Source: Paenibacillus sp. PCH8 (GTDB lineage Bacteria > Bacillota > Bacilli > Paenibacillales > Paenibacillaceae). Taken from it: a DNA stretch of 64,000 bases. The translations under genes and the position numbers were made by a program. Below are positions 36,041 through 45,264 of the stretch, piece by piece (position 1 is the stretch's first letter; each line of letters starts with the position of its first letter). The stretch is from positions 186,001 to 250,000 of the forward strand of contig NZ_PKQK01000003.1 of the NCBI RefSeq assembly GCF_002968835.1. The letters are read 5' to 3'. Below the pieces are notes generated by a model. The model was not told the origin of the DNA, searched no databases, and saw only the letters and a list, made by a program, of their open reading frames with translations.

Positions 36041-36070
36041 GCTTGCATAATCCCTTTAACATTTGTTGGG

Positions 36071-36545
36071 GTGGGTGTAGAATTATTGAAAAACGAAAAA
36101 GACCTCAATGAATTATTCCGAAGAATTGAGCAATCAGTAAAAGAAACAGTGAAGGGACGCCCACGTAAAGCCTTTGGCAGCTTGGAGGAAGAGCGAGACT
36201 ATCTTAAAGCACAGGTGGATTATTTAAAAAAGCGGTATCCCAATCTGGTAAAGGAGAAGCGCTGAGCCAACGCGAGAACTACGAAATCGTAGATGAACTG
36301 CGCTGCTTGCATGGCATTACACGCCTATTAACCATTGCAAGAATACCTCGATCGAGTTACTACAAATGGCGAGCTACGCAGCTATAGCGAGACGCAAGAC
36401 AAGACCAGGATTGTGAGATCAAAGAACACATGATGGCTATTCGTTTTACAAACCCGGAGTCTGCTTATCCTCGCATGACAACGGCATTGTGGGAGGCGGG
36501 TCTGAATGTCAATCACAAGAAAGTATGGCGAATCATGCGAGAATT
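36071..36545 (+). pseudogene. Second IS3-family fragment, cut by the dispersed repeat
   Basis: The OrfA tail (GRPRKAFGSLEEERDYLKAQVDYLKKRYPNL) overlaps the OrfB start (RENYEIVDELRCLHGITRLLTIARIPRSSYYKW). After a stop, OrfB goes on to FTNPESAYPRMTTALWEAGLNVNHKKVWRIMRELL and then changes abruptly into repeat copy C at 36546. The DDE domain is lost. Confidence 0.85.
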
Positions 36546-36715
36546 ATTGTCGAGGGACAAGAACATGGTCCCATTAAAGTCGCTATATTAGCGGCTTTTT
36601 TATTTTATCGGTACAAGTTCGTGTCCCGAGCCAATGACAAGAACTTGCACCGATTGCCGGAATGGACAAGAACATAGTCCGATTACCGATTAGATATGTG
36701 TCTAAATAAAAAAGC
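36546..36715 (+). repeat. Dispersed repeat, full-length copy C
   Basis: TTGTCGAGGGACAAGAACATGG through the T-run hairpin, the 18-bp inverted repeat (slightly diverged: GTGTCC, ATGACAAG), and the right end GTCCGATTACCGATTAGATATGTGTCTAAAT. It interrupts the IS3-type OrfB, so it arrived or recombined after that element. Confidence 0.88.
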
Positions 36716-36930
36716 TATATAGAGGCGAGCGGGCTTTAACTTGGGTCAGTAGCGCTACGGGGAAATACTTAACCCAGAGAAAGGGATGAAATAGTTGTTT
36801 ACTCAGATACGTATTGTGTCTTATAATTTTCATAAAGATACATACCGTATCTTAAAAAGTTTGTATCGCGCAAGTAATGTAAGGGGCTCGCATCTTGGTT
36901 CCAGTTTTTGTAGAAAGGAGGGGACGACCG

Positions 36931-37077
36931 ATGGAAACGAAAAAAGCGCCTTGGCAGGCACCGGTATTAGAGGTTCTGGATGTGCAGCAGCAAACGATGG
37001 CTGGCCATGGATACAGGCAAATTGATTGGATCTCCGAACATGATGCAGACCTATATGATCCAGCGTCCTCAAGTTGA
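36931..37077 (+). CDS. Paeninodin-type lasso peptide precursor (orphan)
   Basis: A 48-aa precursor with GGAGG nine bases before ATG. The leader has the PxLExLD pattern (APVLEVLDVQQQ) and Thr 22 at position -2. The predicted core is residues 24-48, starting AGHGYRQID, with Asp at core position 9 for an Ala1-Asp9 macrolactam and a Ser-rich C-terminus (paeninodin's terminal Ser is phosphorylated). No B, C, D or kinase gene is adjacent, so maturation would need enzymes encoded elsewhere. TATAAT at 36822 is a possible -10. A terminator follows. Confidence 0.85.
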   Translation: METKKAPWQAPVLEVLDVQQQTMAGHGYRQIDWISEHDADLYDPASSS

Positions 37078-37096
37078 AAATCGTATTCTTGCTCAA

Positions 37097-37118
37097 AAGG
37101 TCGCCTGTGGGCGGCTTT
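37097..37118 (+). terminator. Terminator of the lasso precursor
   Basis: GGTCGCC-TGTG-GGCGGC-TTTTT, about 20 bp after the precursor stop. Confidence 0.7.
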
Positions 37119-37128
37119 TTCGATGCTC

Positions 37129-37185
37129 AGATGAGGGATAAGAACATGTTCCAATTTCCAATTAGATAAATATCTAAGTGTAGAA
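37129..37185 (+). repeat. Dispersed repeat, diverged partial copy D
   Basis: GATGAGGGATAAGAACATG then GTTCCAATTTCCAATTAGATA and TATCTAAGTGT resemble the two ends of the family joined together. The match is loose. A further loose trace (GGGACAAAAACATTGTACC) lies at about 37257. The rest of 37186-37398 has no gene. Confidence 0.45.
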
Positions 37186-37398
37186 GTGAGTCTAACGAAG
37201 ATGTTTTCTTATGCAATAAAGTTAACTTCAATGACATAGTATTGGAGGACTGAAGCGGGACAAAAACATTGTACCATTCAAAACCAAGACGACTATGATT
37301 GATATGATACCGGCTACGAGACTATTTTGAACACTCCAGTTTGAATACTCGAGCAGTTTACAACTGTATAAAATACGAATGTGTTGTAACATCTGAAT

Positions 37399-38032
37399 TT
37401 AACTGATACCCGTTTCTTTTTTAAACATTCGTTGAAAATTTCTTGTACTCATCGCAACAAGCTGGCTTATTTTTTGCAATGTAAGTGTATTCCTATAATG
37501 GGTCCCCATATATTGAATGGCTTGGTGTATTGAAAATTCCTTGATCTCGGTCTTTCTGTACAACTTCTGCTGTTTACTATTGTAGAGAATGTAGAATAAT
37601 TTACTCAGTAACTGGCATTGAGCAGCAGCTAAATAAGGCGTAGCATCAGCCTCCTGTTGATGTAACATTTGTTCGAATACGTTGCGAAATTCGTTACGCC
37701 GCTCGACATACATTGTCCAATTGAGGCCTCCACGAAAATGCTTTCTCCAAAAACGGCTTATACAGACAGTTCATAATATATAACGGAGCCTGTTCTTTCA
37801 AATTCAGTGGTTGAAACACATGTGATACACCAGGGGGGATGACAAACAAGTCGCCTTTGGAAACCAAAATACATTGGTCCCCAATCTGATGAAGCCCTTC
37901 TCCTTCATATACATAAGCGATTTCAACAAAATCATGGTGATGCATGATCAGATTCCCTCCGCTCCGTAAGTCATTTGGAAGGAAGCATTGCTTATGGACA
38001 GTATGTCTGTATTTTTCGGCGCATTCAACCAT
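37399..38032 (-). pseudogene. AraC-family regulator, frameshifted and C-terminally cut
   Basis: The cupin-type sensor half (HHHDFVEIAYVYEGEGLHQIGD ... VIPPGVSHVFQP) reads from ATG 38032 and breaks near 37695. The linker and first helix-turn-helix continue in another frame (FSIHQAIQYMGTHYRNTLTLQKISQLVAMSTRNFQRMFKKETGIS). A stop follows in place of the second helix-turn-helix. Confidence 0.8.
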
Positions 38033-38104
38033 ATATTGGATTCGTTTATTATGATAGAACAGGTTCTACACCATTTATAGCGTTGTGAGAGGGGAGTGAT
38101 CATT

Positions 38105-38941
38105 TTGAATACTTCTAAACAAATGATGTCTCATAATTCCAATGATCGTTTTAGTAAACTTGGAATTTATAGCGTCCAAAGTGTCTTTATTATTCTGTTC
38201 TTGCTGTTAACCCCTGTCTACTATTTGAACAAATGGGACTTTAAACGTCACAAAAAGCGGAATCCTTTCTACACCAGTAAATTGGTTCGATTGCAAGAGC
38301 GTTATCCGATTTTCTACGAATTGGCCATGTACGTTCAAAATTTCCCTATTCCTCGTAATGTCTACAAAGTTTTACCCCCTTTAAAGGGCGATGTTCTTCA
38401 GGTGGGCTGTGGTACAGGTTTATTGAACAAGTATCTTCGCAAGCAGAAGGATGTTCGTTTTCTCAACATGGATCCGAATATAAATGCTCTAAAACTTGGA
38501 AAGAAGTGGGGAAGATTTAATTCTTATATCCATGCTTTCATTGATAAGCCGACTTCTTTACCTGATCATAGCTGCGATATGATTTTGTTTGCAAGAAGCT
38601 TTCATCACATTCGCTATCACAAAAAAGCCTTCATAGAGAGCTGCAGACTGCTACGTGACGGTGGATCTATCATTATTGCGGACCCGGTTGTTCTCAAGTC
38701 TCTTTCAGGTTCTGTAACGGACGGTGGTTATATGGCGAACTCTTCGATTGATGGTGTAATTTGGAGATTTACCAAAGAAACATTAGTTACTCACATAGAG
38801 CGCTGTCTTCCTCCTGAATTAAAGATTGAATCAGTAACCGAAACGAGACAAGTGCATGTAACGAATTATAATTTATTTGTACCTCAGACAGATATCGTAG
38901 TGGTACTGCGAAAAAGGGAGGCTGTATACAATGACAACTAA
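38105..38941 (+). CDS. Class I SAM methyltransferase with N-terminal membrane helix
   Basis: A 278-aa protein. A hydrophobic helix (VQSVFIILFLLLTPVYYL) at residues about 25-42 is followed by a methyltransferase domain: DVLQVGCGTGLLNKYL, FLNMDPNINAL, HSCDMILFARSFHHI, CRLLRDGGSIIIADP. TTG 38105 is used because AGGGGAG lies 8 bases before it. It is divergent from the AraC remnant. Substrate unknown; a membrane-bound lipid or quinone is possible. Closeness to the lasso precursor (about 1 kb) may be chance. Confidence 0.8.
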   Translation: MNTSKQMMSHNSNDRFSKLGIYSVQSVFIILFLLLTPVYYLNKWDFKRHKKRNPFYTSKLVRLQERYPIFYELAMYVQNFPIPRNVYKVLPPLKGDVLQVGCGTGLLNKYLRKQKDVRFLNMDPNINALKLGKKWGRFNSYIHAFIDKPTSLPDHSCDMILFARSFHHIRYHKKAFIESCRLLRDGGSIIIADPVVLKSLSGSVTDGGYMANSSIDGVIWRFTKETLVTHIERCLPPELKIESVTETRQVHVTNYNLFVPQTDIVVVLRKREAVYNDN

Positions 38942-39030
38942 ATTTATTTATGGTGTTTGAAATCTGCAGCATGATTCAATGTTTATCCGTTGCTCAGCCA
39001 GAAACATGTCTTGCGGATAATATAGCTAAA

Positions 39031-39060
39031 GGTACCTCTCCACAGAGGTGCCTTTTTTTG
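39031..39060 (+). terminator. Terminator after methyltransferase
   Basis: GGTACCTC and GAGGTGCC with a short loop, then seven T. Confidence 0.85.
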
Positions 39061-39183
39061 TTTATGATAACGTTCAGCCACTAAATAATGATTTTGAAAT
39101 ATAACAACTAGTATGAACAACATCGCCGGTAAAACCAAACAATAGCCCAGTTCATCTATCGCCTGGCTGCAACGTTTGTCGTG

Positions 39184-40248
39184 TCAAGGGAAGATGAGTT
39201 GCACGGGAATGACGGCGTTCTTAGGAGAATAGATATCATCCATTTGTTCACGTAACAGCTTTACGGCTGTTCGTGCCATTTCCTGTTCATCCTGCTGCAC
39301 ATAAGCTACGCCTGAAAGATGTGGATTATCAAAAGATAGCAAATCGATATTTGAGTGAACGTTCAGAAGACTGATAGCGGCGGATGTAAGGCGTGCTGTT
39401 TCTTCAGTCAAGGAGAAGGCTGCCGAAATTCCACTGTGGTTCTGCAAGAAGTTGCTTACATAGTCCAATGCTTGCTCGCTGCGTAGAATGTCGAGAGGGA
39501 TGTGACACCACAAGCTCTTGTCAATCGAGATGCCTTGATCTGTGTACGCCTGCTCGAAGCCGAGCGTGCGATCCTCGACGGCTGTATTGGCATTTTCAGG
39601 TGAGATGAGCGCAATCTGCTGATGACTCTTGGATAACAAATGGGATACAGCTTTATACGCACCGCCGTAATTGTCGGATGTAATGGTATACGTCTCAATG
39701 TTGCGCAGATAGCGGTCGATGAACACACACGGGAATTTATCGAGTGACAAACGCAGTAATGATTCGTTATACTTCTCATCTTCTGTTGGAAAAACGATCA
39801 GCCCCTTCACACCGAGCTCCGTTAGTGTACGAATGACGTTTGATTCGATAGAGGAGGACTCGCGCGTGATGCTTAGTACCATGCTGAGGCCGGCTTCTTG
39901 TAGGAAGTGTTCCGTGTAGTCAACGAGCTTCTGAATGACACGGGTTCTCATCGTCGGAATGATGAAGCCGATGAGCGGCATGAAGGACGCGCTGCGTGGG
40001 GATGGCGAGAAATTGATGCTAGAAACAACAAGACTAGAAGAGACGAATGAGCCTTTGCCTTGTACGCGTATAATTAATCCTTCGTCAGCTAGTAGGGTTA
40101 GGGCGTTCCTGACGGTTATTTTACTTACTCTGAATTCGTCCATTAGTTCTTGTTCAGAAGAAATGCGGTCCGTTGGCCGAAGCTGCCCTGATTTAATTTT
40201 CTGTATAATATTTTCTCGAATTTGTTTGTAGAGCGCCAGCTTTTTCAA
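39184..40248 (-). CDS. GntR/LacI chimeric sugar regulator (AraR-like)
   Basis: A 354-aa repressor. An N-terminal GntR winged helix (KLALYKQIRENIIQKIKSGQLRPTDRISSEQELMDEFRVSKITVRNALTLL) is joined to a LacI-type periplasmic-binding domain (PLIGFIIPTM, GVKGLIVFPTEDE, FPCVFIDRYLRNIETYTITSDNYGGAYKA). TTG 40248 follows GGGGAG at 10 bases; ATG 40266 has no ribosome site. It is divergent from the sugar ABC operon. By architecture it resembles AraR, so arabinose or an arabinoside is the likely inducer. Confidence 0.85.
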   Translation of the reverse strand: MKKLALYKQIRENIIQKIKSGQLRPTDRISSEQELMDEFRVSKITVRNALTLLADEGLIIRVQGKGSFVSSSLVVSSINFSPSPRSASFMPLIGFIIPTMRTRVIQKLVDYTEHFLQEAGLSMVLSITRESSSIESNVIRTLTELGVKGLIVFPTEDEKYNESLLRLSLDKFPCVFIDRYLRNIETYTITSDNYGGAYKAVSHLLSKSHQQIALISPENANTAVEDRTLGFEQAYTDQGISIDKSLWCHIPLDILRSEQALDYVSNFLQNHSGISAAFSLTEETARLTSAAISLLNVHSNIDLLSFDNPHLSGVAYVQQDEQEMARTAVKLLREQMDDIYSPKNAVIPVQLIFP

Positions 40249-40280
40249 AGAGTAGCATCTCCCCATAAACTTTATGATTT

Positions 40281-40298
40281 TATAATCAATTGGTTATA
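40281..40298. promoter_or_regulatory. Candidate operator of the GntR/LacI regulator
   Basis: TATAATCAATTGGTTATA, an 18-bp near-perfect palindrome (one mismatched pair), 33 bp upstream of the regulator start in the divergent spacer. Probably autoregulatory and also controls the ABC operon. Confidence 0.55.
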
Positions 40299-40331
40299 TA
40301 AAGCTTATTTCATATATATTATAATACGGCA

Positions 40332-40346
40332 TGTAAAGCGCTTACA
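40332..40346 (+). promoter_or_regulatory. cre-like site upstream of sugar ABC operon
   Basis: TGTAAAGCGCTTACA, close to the palindromic CcpA site with one extra A. A weaker one, TGTAACCGCTTAAA, lies at 40431-40444. They suggest repression in glucose. Confidence 0.6.
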
Positions 40347-40509
40347 ATATGGAATCTGAGAAATTGTTGCGAAGGGGTCTTTTCTTTGAAAGGTTAGAAT
40401 TATGTTAAGGATGGTGGTACCAAGATGGATTGTAACCGCTTAAATTAACAGAACTAACTAGTCAGCCGACTTTTCAAATGCATAACAAAAAAGAGAGGAT
40501 GACGAACAA

Positions 40510-41847
40510 ATGAAAAAACGCAGTGCTTTAATCTCCATCGTTACACTCCTTATTATGTCACTTGTTTTTACTGCATGTGGTAATCCTTCTGGTTCAAAAA
40601 CGGAAACACAGCAATTAGGCGCTAATGCCGGTGAGAATGCAACAGAATTATCATTTTGGACATTCGCAGATTTGCACGGCAAGCATTTGGATAAAATGCT
40701 GGGGTTATGGAACCAACAGAACCCAGACAAACAGATTAAGTTGAATGTAACGGTTATGCCTTACGATGATATGCACAACAAGCTCTTATTGGCAGTTACA
40801 AGCGGAAAAGGTGCTCCTGATATCGCGGATATTGAGCTTGGTCAATTCCCTAAATTCTTGGAAGGTGACAACGTTCCCCTGGAATCTTTGAATGATGTAT
40901 TTGCACCATACAAAGACGTTGTTGTTCCTTCACGTGTCGAGATTTACTCCAAAGCGGATCAGGTTTATGGCTTTGATTATCACGTAGGTGCTACGCTTGC
41001 TTTCTACAACACTGAAATTCTCGAACAAGCAGGTGTTGACTACAAGACAATCAAAACGTGGGAAGATTACAAACAAGCAGGTATCAAGGTTTACGAAAAG
41101 ACTGGCAAGTACTTAGGTACGGCTGATACATCAGCTTCGTGGCAAGCATCGCTGCTACTAGCTCAGCAAAATGCTGATTTTACAGATGAAAATGGTAATC
41201 CAAAAGTGAACTCGCCTGAAATGATTAAAGCGTATGAAATGTTAGTCGATCTGCAGAAGAACAATGTTATTCATACGATCCCTGGCGGACAACCCGACAC
41301 AGAAGAAGCAAAAGGCGAATATAACAAAGGCAACTACGCAAGTGCATTGATGCCTGAGTGGTACATGTCCCGCTTTGTAAACGAAATGAAGGACCTTAAA
41401 GGTAAGTATGCAATAGCTCCATTGCCTGTATTTGAAGAAGGTAATCCTCGTTCCGTTGGCTTAGGCGGTACTGGCACAGTTGTTACTAAGAATGGTAAAG
41501 ACGTTCAGTTGGCAAAAGAATTTGTAGCCTTTGCTAAGCTTTCGAAAGAAGCTACTACTGAAATCTGGAATACACTTGGATTTGACCCAATCAACATGGA
41601 AGTATGGAAAGATGATGCAGTTACGAAAAACCCTGAAAATGAATACGTCCAATACTTTAAAACAAATGCATTTGATACTTTGAATGAAATCAAGGACGAA
41701 ATTAGAGCGATTAAGTCCGTTAAAGCTTCACCAACCATCGGCAATATATTCAATACGGTTACTTTGAATGCTATCTTTGAAGATGGCCAAGACGTGAAGG
41801 AAGCGTTGAATGAAGCACAAGCAGCAATTGAACAAGAATTGAAATAA
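40510..41847 (+). CDS. Sugar ABC transporter substrate-binding lipoprotein
   Basis: A 445-aa family 1 solute-binding protein. Signal peptide with lipobox FTAC (Cys 22). ELSFWTFADLHGKHLDKML, GAPDIADIELGQFPKFLE and GYKQAGIKV-like segments are typical of oligosaccharide binders. GAGAGGATGA precedes ATG 40510. With the two permeases and a GH43 enzyme downstream it probably captures arabino-oligosaccharides. No ATPase gene is present; a shared MsmX-type ATPase is the rule for such systems. Confidence 0.92.
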   Translation: MKKRSALISIVTLLIMSLVFTACGNPSGSKTETQQLGANAGENATELSFWTFADLHGKHLDKMLGLWNQQNPDKQIKLNVTVMPYDDMHNKLLLAVTSGKGAPDIADIELGQFPKFLEGDNVPLESLNDVFAPYKDVVVPSRVEIYSKADQVYGFDYHVGATLAFYNTEILEQAGVDYKTIKTWEDYKQAGIKVYEKTGKYLGTADTSASWQASLLLAQQNADFTDENGNPKVNSPEMIKAYEMLVDLQKNNVIHTIPGGQPDTEEAKGEYNKGNYASALMPEWYMSRFVNEMKDLKGKYAIAPLPVFEEGNPRSVGLGGTGTVVTKNGKDVQLAKEFVAFAKLSKEATTEIWNTLGFDPINMEVWKDDAVTKNPENEYVQYFKTNAFDTLNEIKDEIRAIKSVKASPTIGNIFNTVTLNAIFEDGQDVKEALNEAQAAIEQELK

Positions 41848-41931
41848 ATATAACAAGTAAATGATTTGATTAAACCTGTCGGCAGGTATAGTGGTCGGCA
41901 GGTTTAACCATAGTCAAGGGAGATTGAGAAT

Positions 41932-42828
41932 ATGATAAAGAAATTTGTATACTCTCAAAAAGTTGCACCTTATGTTTTTGTATTGCCATTTATACTCATA
42001 TTTTTGATATTCTGGTTTTTCCCGCTTGTAAATTCATTCGTAATGAGCTTTCAAGATAGGATGTTGGGACAAGATCCTAAATGGATTGGTGAAGCAAATT
42101 ATTCGAAATTACTTACTGATAAAGTGTTTTTGACATCTATTAAAAATAGCATTGTGTACATGTTAGGAACCTTAGTGCTGTTGATTCCTTTTCCCATGTT
42201 ATTCGCCGTTATGATCAACAGTAAGTTAATGATGGGAAGAGAGTTTTTTAAATCTTCGTTCTTTCTCCCTGCATTGACATCTGTCGCAGTTGCGGGTACC
42301 ATTTTCCGCCTTACATTCGGTGAGATGGAAGGTTCATTAATGAACAGTTTCCTAGGTCTATTTGGTGTAGAGCCTATTAAATTTTTGAAAGACGGAAATT
42401 GGAGTATGGCAGCACTGTTAATCCTCGCATGTTGGAGATGGACAGGTGTTAATATGCTTTACTATCTATCGGGTTTGAAAAGCATTGACAATGAATATTA
42501 TGAGGCTGCTTCAATTGACGGTGCATCTGCTTGGCAGAAGTTTAGAACGATCACAATGCCATTATTGAAGCCGACCACGGTATATGTTACGACAATAAGT
42601 GTTTATGCAGGTTTAGCAATGTTTACCGAGAGCCTGATGATGTTCAACGGTAACAAATCACCCCAAAATATTGGCTTAACCATTGTTGGATATTTGTATA
42701 GACAAGGGATTGAGCAGAATAAGCTGGGTTACGCAGCTGCAGTTGGTATCGTTCTGTTAGTCATTGCTATGGTTATCAATTTAACGCAGTTGAAATTTAG
42801 TGGAATGTTCAAAAAGGAGGAGGATTAA
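41932..42828 (+). CDS. Sugar ABC permease 1 (MalF/UgpA type)
   Basis: A 298-aa membrane protein with six helices. The EAA loop is EYYEAASIDGASAWQKFRTITMPLLKP. A hairpin (CTGTCGGCAGG/GGTCGGCAGG direct repeat) lies in the 84-bp gap before it. ATG 41932 follows AAGGGAG. Its end is followed at once by the second permease. Confidence 0.92.
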   Translation: MIKKFVYSQKVAPYVFVLPFILIFLIFWFFPLVNSFVMSFQDRMLGQDPKWIGEANYSKLLTDKVFLTSIKNSIVYMLGTLVLLIPFPMLFAVMINSKLMMGREFFKSSFFLPALTSVAVAGTIFRLTFGEMEGSLMNSFLGLFGVEPIKFLKDGNWSMAALLILACWRWTGVNMLYYLSGLKSIDNEYYEAASIDGASAWQKFRTITMPLLKPTTVYVTTISVYAGLAMFTESLMMFNGNKSPQNIGLTIVGYLYRQGIEQNKLGYAAAVGIVLLVIAMVINLTQLKFSGMFKKEED

Positions 42829-42829
42829 A

Positions 42830-43678
42830 GTGGGCAGAAGTCAGACGAGGAGTGATTTCAGCTCTAGAATAGTAATTATTTGTTTATTCATTATACTATT
42901 CGTTATAATTATGATCCCATTCTACGCAGTGGCCCTATCATCCTTTAAACCAGGTGAATCATTAGTTAGATATGGTCTTAACCTAAGTTTGGATTTTGAA
43001 ATCATGAGTTTTGATAATTTCATCTTTCTGTTTACTGGAGAACATGATTATTTTGTGTGGTTTTGGAACAGTATGATTTTAACAATCGTTCAAGTGGTTT
43101 TAACACTTTTTGTAAGCGCATTTGTTGCATATGGTTTTGCAACATATCCTTTTAAAGGTAAGAACTTCCTCTTTATATGTGTTTTGCTCATTATGATGGT
43201 GCCTTTCGAAATACTGCTGGTTCCTTTGTACAGCCTAATTAATGATTTGGGAATGGTGAATAGCTATTCGGCAATCATTCTGCCCGGTATAGCCAATGCC
43301 GCGACAATATTTTTCTTCAGGCAATATCTACGAAGCATACCCAAAGAGATTATTCAATCTGGGCGGGTTGATGGCGCAAACGAGTATGCGATTTATTTCA
43401 GACTAATTATGCCGATTATGAAGCCATCGTTTGCAGCAATGGCCATATTGAATGGTATGAATAGCTGGAATAATCTATTGTGGCCATTCATGGTGTTGGG
43501 AGATCAGAGTAAATATACACTTCCAATCGGTTTGAAAACGTTGTTAACTCCTTATGGCAATAACTATGACCTATTGATCGTGGGCTCCTTCTTCTCCATC
43601 ATTCCAATTTTCATACTGTTCATTGCTTTTCAGAAATATTTCATAGACGGTATGACTGCAGGCGCTGTTAAAGGGTAA
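42830..43678 (+). CDS. Sugar ABC permease 2 (MalG/UgpE type)
   Basis: A 282-aa membrane protein, six helices, EAA loop EIIQSGRVDGANEYAIYFRLIMPIMKP, and the usual end FIAFQKYFIDGMTAGAVKG. GTG 42830 follows GGAGGAGG; this start overlaps the previous stop region. It pairs with permease 1. Confidence 0.92.
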   Translation: MGRSQTRSDFSSRIVIICLFIILFVIIMIPFYAVALSSFKPGESLVRYGLNLSLDFEIMSFDNFIFLFTGEHDYFVWFWNSMILTIVQVVLTLFVSAFVAYGFATYPFKGKNFLFICVLLIMMVPFEILLVPLYSLINDLGMVNSYSAIILPGIANAATIFFFRQYLRSIPKEIIQSGRVDGANEYAIYFRLIMPIMKPSFAAMAILNGMNSWNNLLWPFMVLGDQSKYTLPIGLKTLLTPYGNNYDLLIVGSFFSIIPIFILFIAFQKYFIDGMTAGAVKG

Positions 43679-43706
43679 TCTATATTATGATGAAACAGGT
43701 GATACG

Positions 43707-44690
43707 ATGGAAATCCAACAACGAGCGTCACACGACATTCAACCATTAATTGAACAGAGAGCTGATCCTTTTATTTACAGACATTCGGATGGTTATTATT
43801 ACTTCGTAGCATCCGTTCCGGAGTATGATCGGATTGAAATCCGTAGAGCCCAGAACCTTGAGGAGCTTGTTACATCAACTCCTCTAGTGATCTGGAGAAA
43901 GCGCGAGACTGGTATCCTTAGTGCCAATATTTGGGCACCCGAACTGCATTTTATTGATGACAAATGGTACGTGTATTTCGCTGCCGCACACACGACAGAA
44001 ACGAATGAAGGCTTGTTCGACCATCGGATGTACGTGCTAGAGAATGAAAATGACAACCCGCTCGAAGGCAGTTGGATGGAAAGAGGGCCGGTTCGTACCG
44101 AATGGGAAAGCTTCGCCCTCGATGCCACTACCTTTGAGCATAATGGCAGCCGTTATTATGTATGGGCACAAAAGGATCCGAACATCGGAGGTAACTCTAA
44201 TCTGTATATATCTAAAATGAGCAATCCGTGGACGCTGACTGGGTCGCAAACGATGATTTCGATGCCGGAATATGACTGGGAAATCATTGGTTATAAAGTG
44301 AACGAAGGCGCGGCTTTTCTTCGCAAGGGTAATCGGGTATTCCTCTCTTACTCGGCTAGCGCCACCGATTTCAATTATTGCATGGGCCTACTTGAAGCCG
44401 ATGCGGATGCTGATTTGCTCGATGCCACCTCATGGCGCAAGTCGCAAACAGCGGTTCTCTCGACAGATGAGAGCATCTCAATGTATGGTCCCGGTCATAA
44501 TTCCTTCACGGTGTCAGAGGACGACGAAGAGACGCTATTTGTGTTTCACGCAAGAACGTACAAGAACATTATAGGAGATCCGCTGTACGATCCGAATCGC
44601 CATACATTTGTGACAGCGCTTTTGTGGACGGCTGACGGCAGACCCGATTTCCGCAGCTCTGTTGAAGCACTTGCACGTTCTTTTCAATGA
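43707..44690 (+). CDS. GH43 arabinofuranosidase-like glycosidase
   Basis: A 327-aa cytoplasmic enzyme. Catalytic Asp in RADPFIYRHSDGYYYFVASVP, Asp in FALDATTFEHNGSRYYVWAQ, Glu in YKVNEGAAFLRKGNRVFLSYSAS, and the late His of GPGHNSFTVSEDDEETLFVFHART. It begins 28 bp after the permease, behind AGGTGAT. It likely splits imported arabino-oligosaccharides and completes the operon. Confidence 0.9.
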   Translation: MEIQQRASHDIQPLIEQRADPFIYRHSDGYYYFVASVPEYDRIEIRRAQNLEELVTSTPLVIWRKRETGILSANIWAPELHFIDDKWYVYFAAAHTTETNEGLFDHRMYVLENENDNPLEGSWMERGPVRTEWESFALDATTFEHNGSRYYVWAQKDPNIGGNSNLYISKMSNPWTLTGSQTMISMPEYDWEIIGYKVNEGAAFLRKGNRVFLSYSASATDFNYCMGLLEADADADLLDATSWRKSQTAVLSTDESISMYGPGHNSFTVSEDDEETLFVFHARTYKNIIGDPLYDPNRHTFVTALLWTADGRPDFRSSVEALARSFQ

Positions 44691-44767
44691 ACGAGTGTCA
44701 CAACAAGGTTGGTTGATGGATTTGAGTTCGTTTATCCAACTTGCCAAAGAGAGACAGTAAGAACATC

Positions 44768-44791
44768 GAAGGCACCCTACTGTGTGCCTTC
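44768..44791 (+). terminator. Hairpin after GH43 operon
   Basis: GAAGGCAC and GTGCCTTC arms with an 8-nt loop, followed by AATTT. The weak T-run lowers confidence. Confidence 0.6.
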
Positions 44792-44930
44792 AATTTCGCT
44801 CTAATGATAATACGCCGAACCGTATCATAAGGGCAGGATAGTTTAACAAATAAGTCGAAGAGTTGAGTGGGACTAACCTTGCTTAAAGAGGAAAGAGATA
44901 ACGTTAAATTATAAAAATGTTGTTCACGGA

Positions 44931-45133
44931 ATGCTTAGGCTATTGCTGATATTAAATACTTTATACATAAAAGAGCTAAATGAACTATGGAAAGAAGAGG
45001 GCGAGGTTCCGCCACACGTTGCATTTGGCAATATACTGAATCCGTATTTAATCAACCTACTTAAATTAACCATGAATTAACCAAAAGTGAGGAAAAAATA
45101 CTTGTGATAATTTTGGGGTTTATCGAACACTCT
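44931..45133 (+). pseudogene. Small immunity-type gene (DUF7674-like), frameshifted and truncated
   Basis: ATG 44931 reads LYIKELNELWKEEGEVPPHVAFGNILNPYLINLL and stops at 45078. The sense goes on in the next frame (LTKSEEKILVIILGFIEHSI) and runs straight into repeat copy E. The order ELWxEEGxxPPHVxFG then ...GFIEH is what I recall of small DUF7674-type proteins near Rhs toxins; the family call is tentative. Confidence 0.45.
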
Positions 45134-45193
45134 ATTGTCGAGGGACAAGAACATATTCCCATTGAAGTCGCTATTTTAGCGGCTTCTTTATGG
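45133..45193 (+). repeat. Dispersed repeat, left-end copy E
   Basis: ATTGTCGAGGGACAAGAAC, then ATATTCCCATTGAAGTCGC and TATTTTAGCGGCTTCTTTA. Only the first two hairpins remain. It joins the 3' end of the immunity-type remnant in frame (SIVEGQEHIPIEVAILAA). Confidence 0.85.
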
Positions 45194-45264
45194 TTGTTCA
45201 CCATGAATGCCACAATCAAATCAACCGGCGATTCGGTTATCAATTCAAACTGAGTGTATATATC

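Noticed and set aside
36489..36677. 62-aa open frame spanning the IS3 fragment and repeat C
   Set aside because: It is not in the transposase frame and has no ribosome site; it exists only because the repeat is open in that frame.
35130..36715. Single composite transposon made of the two IS3-type pieces
   Set aside because: The two pieces belong to different IS3 subgroups, both are broken, and no matching end repeats or cargo were found.
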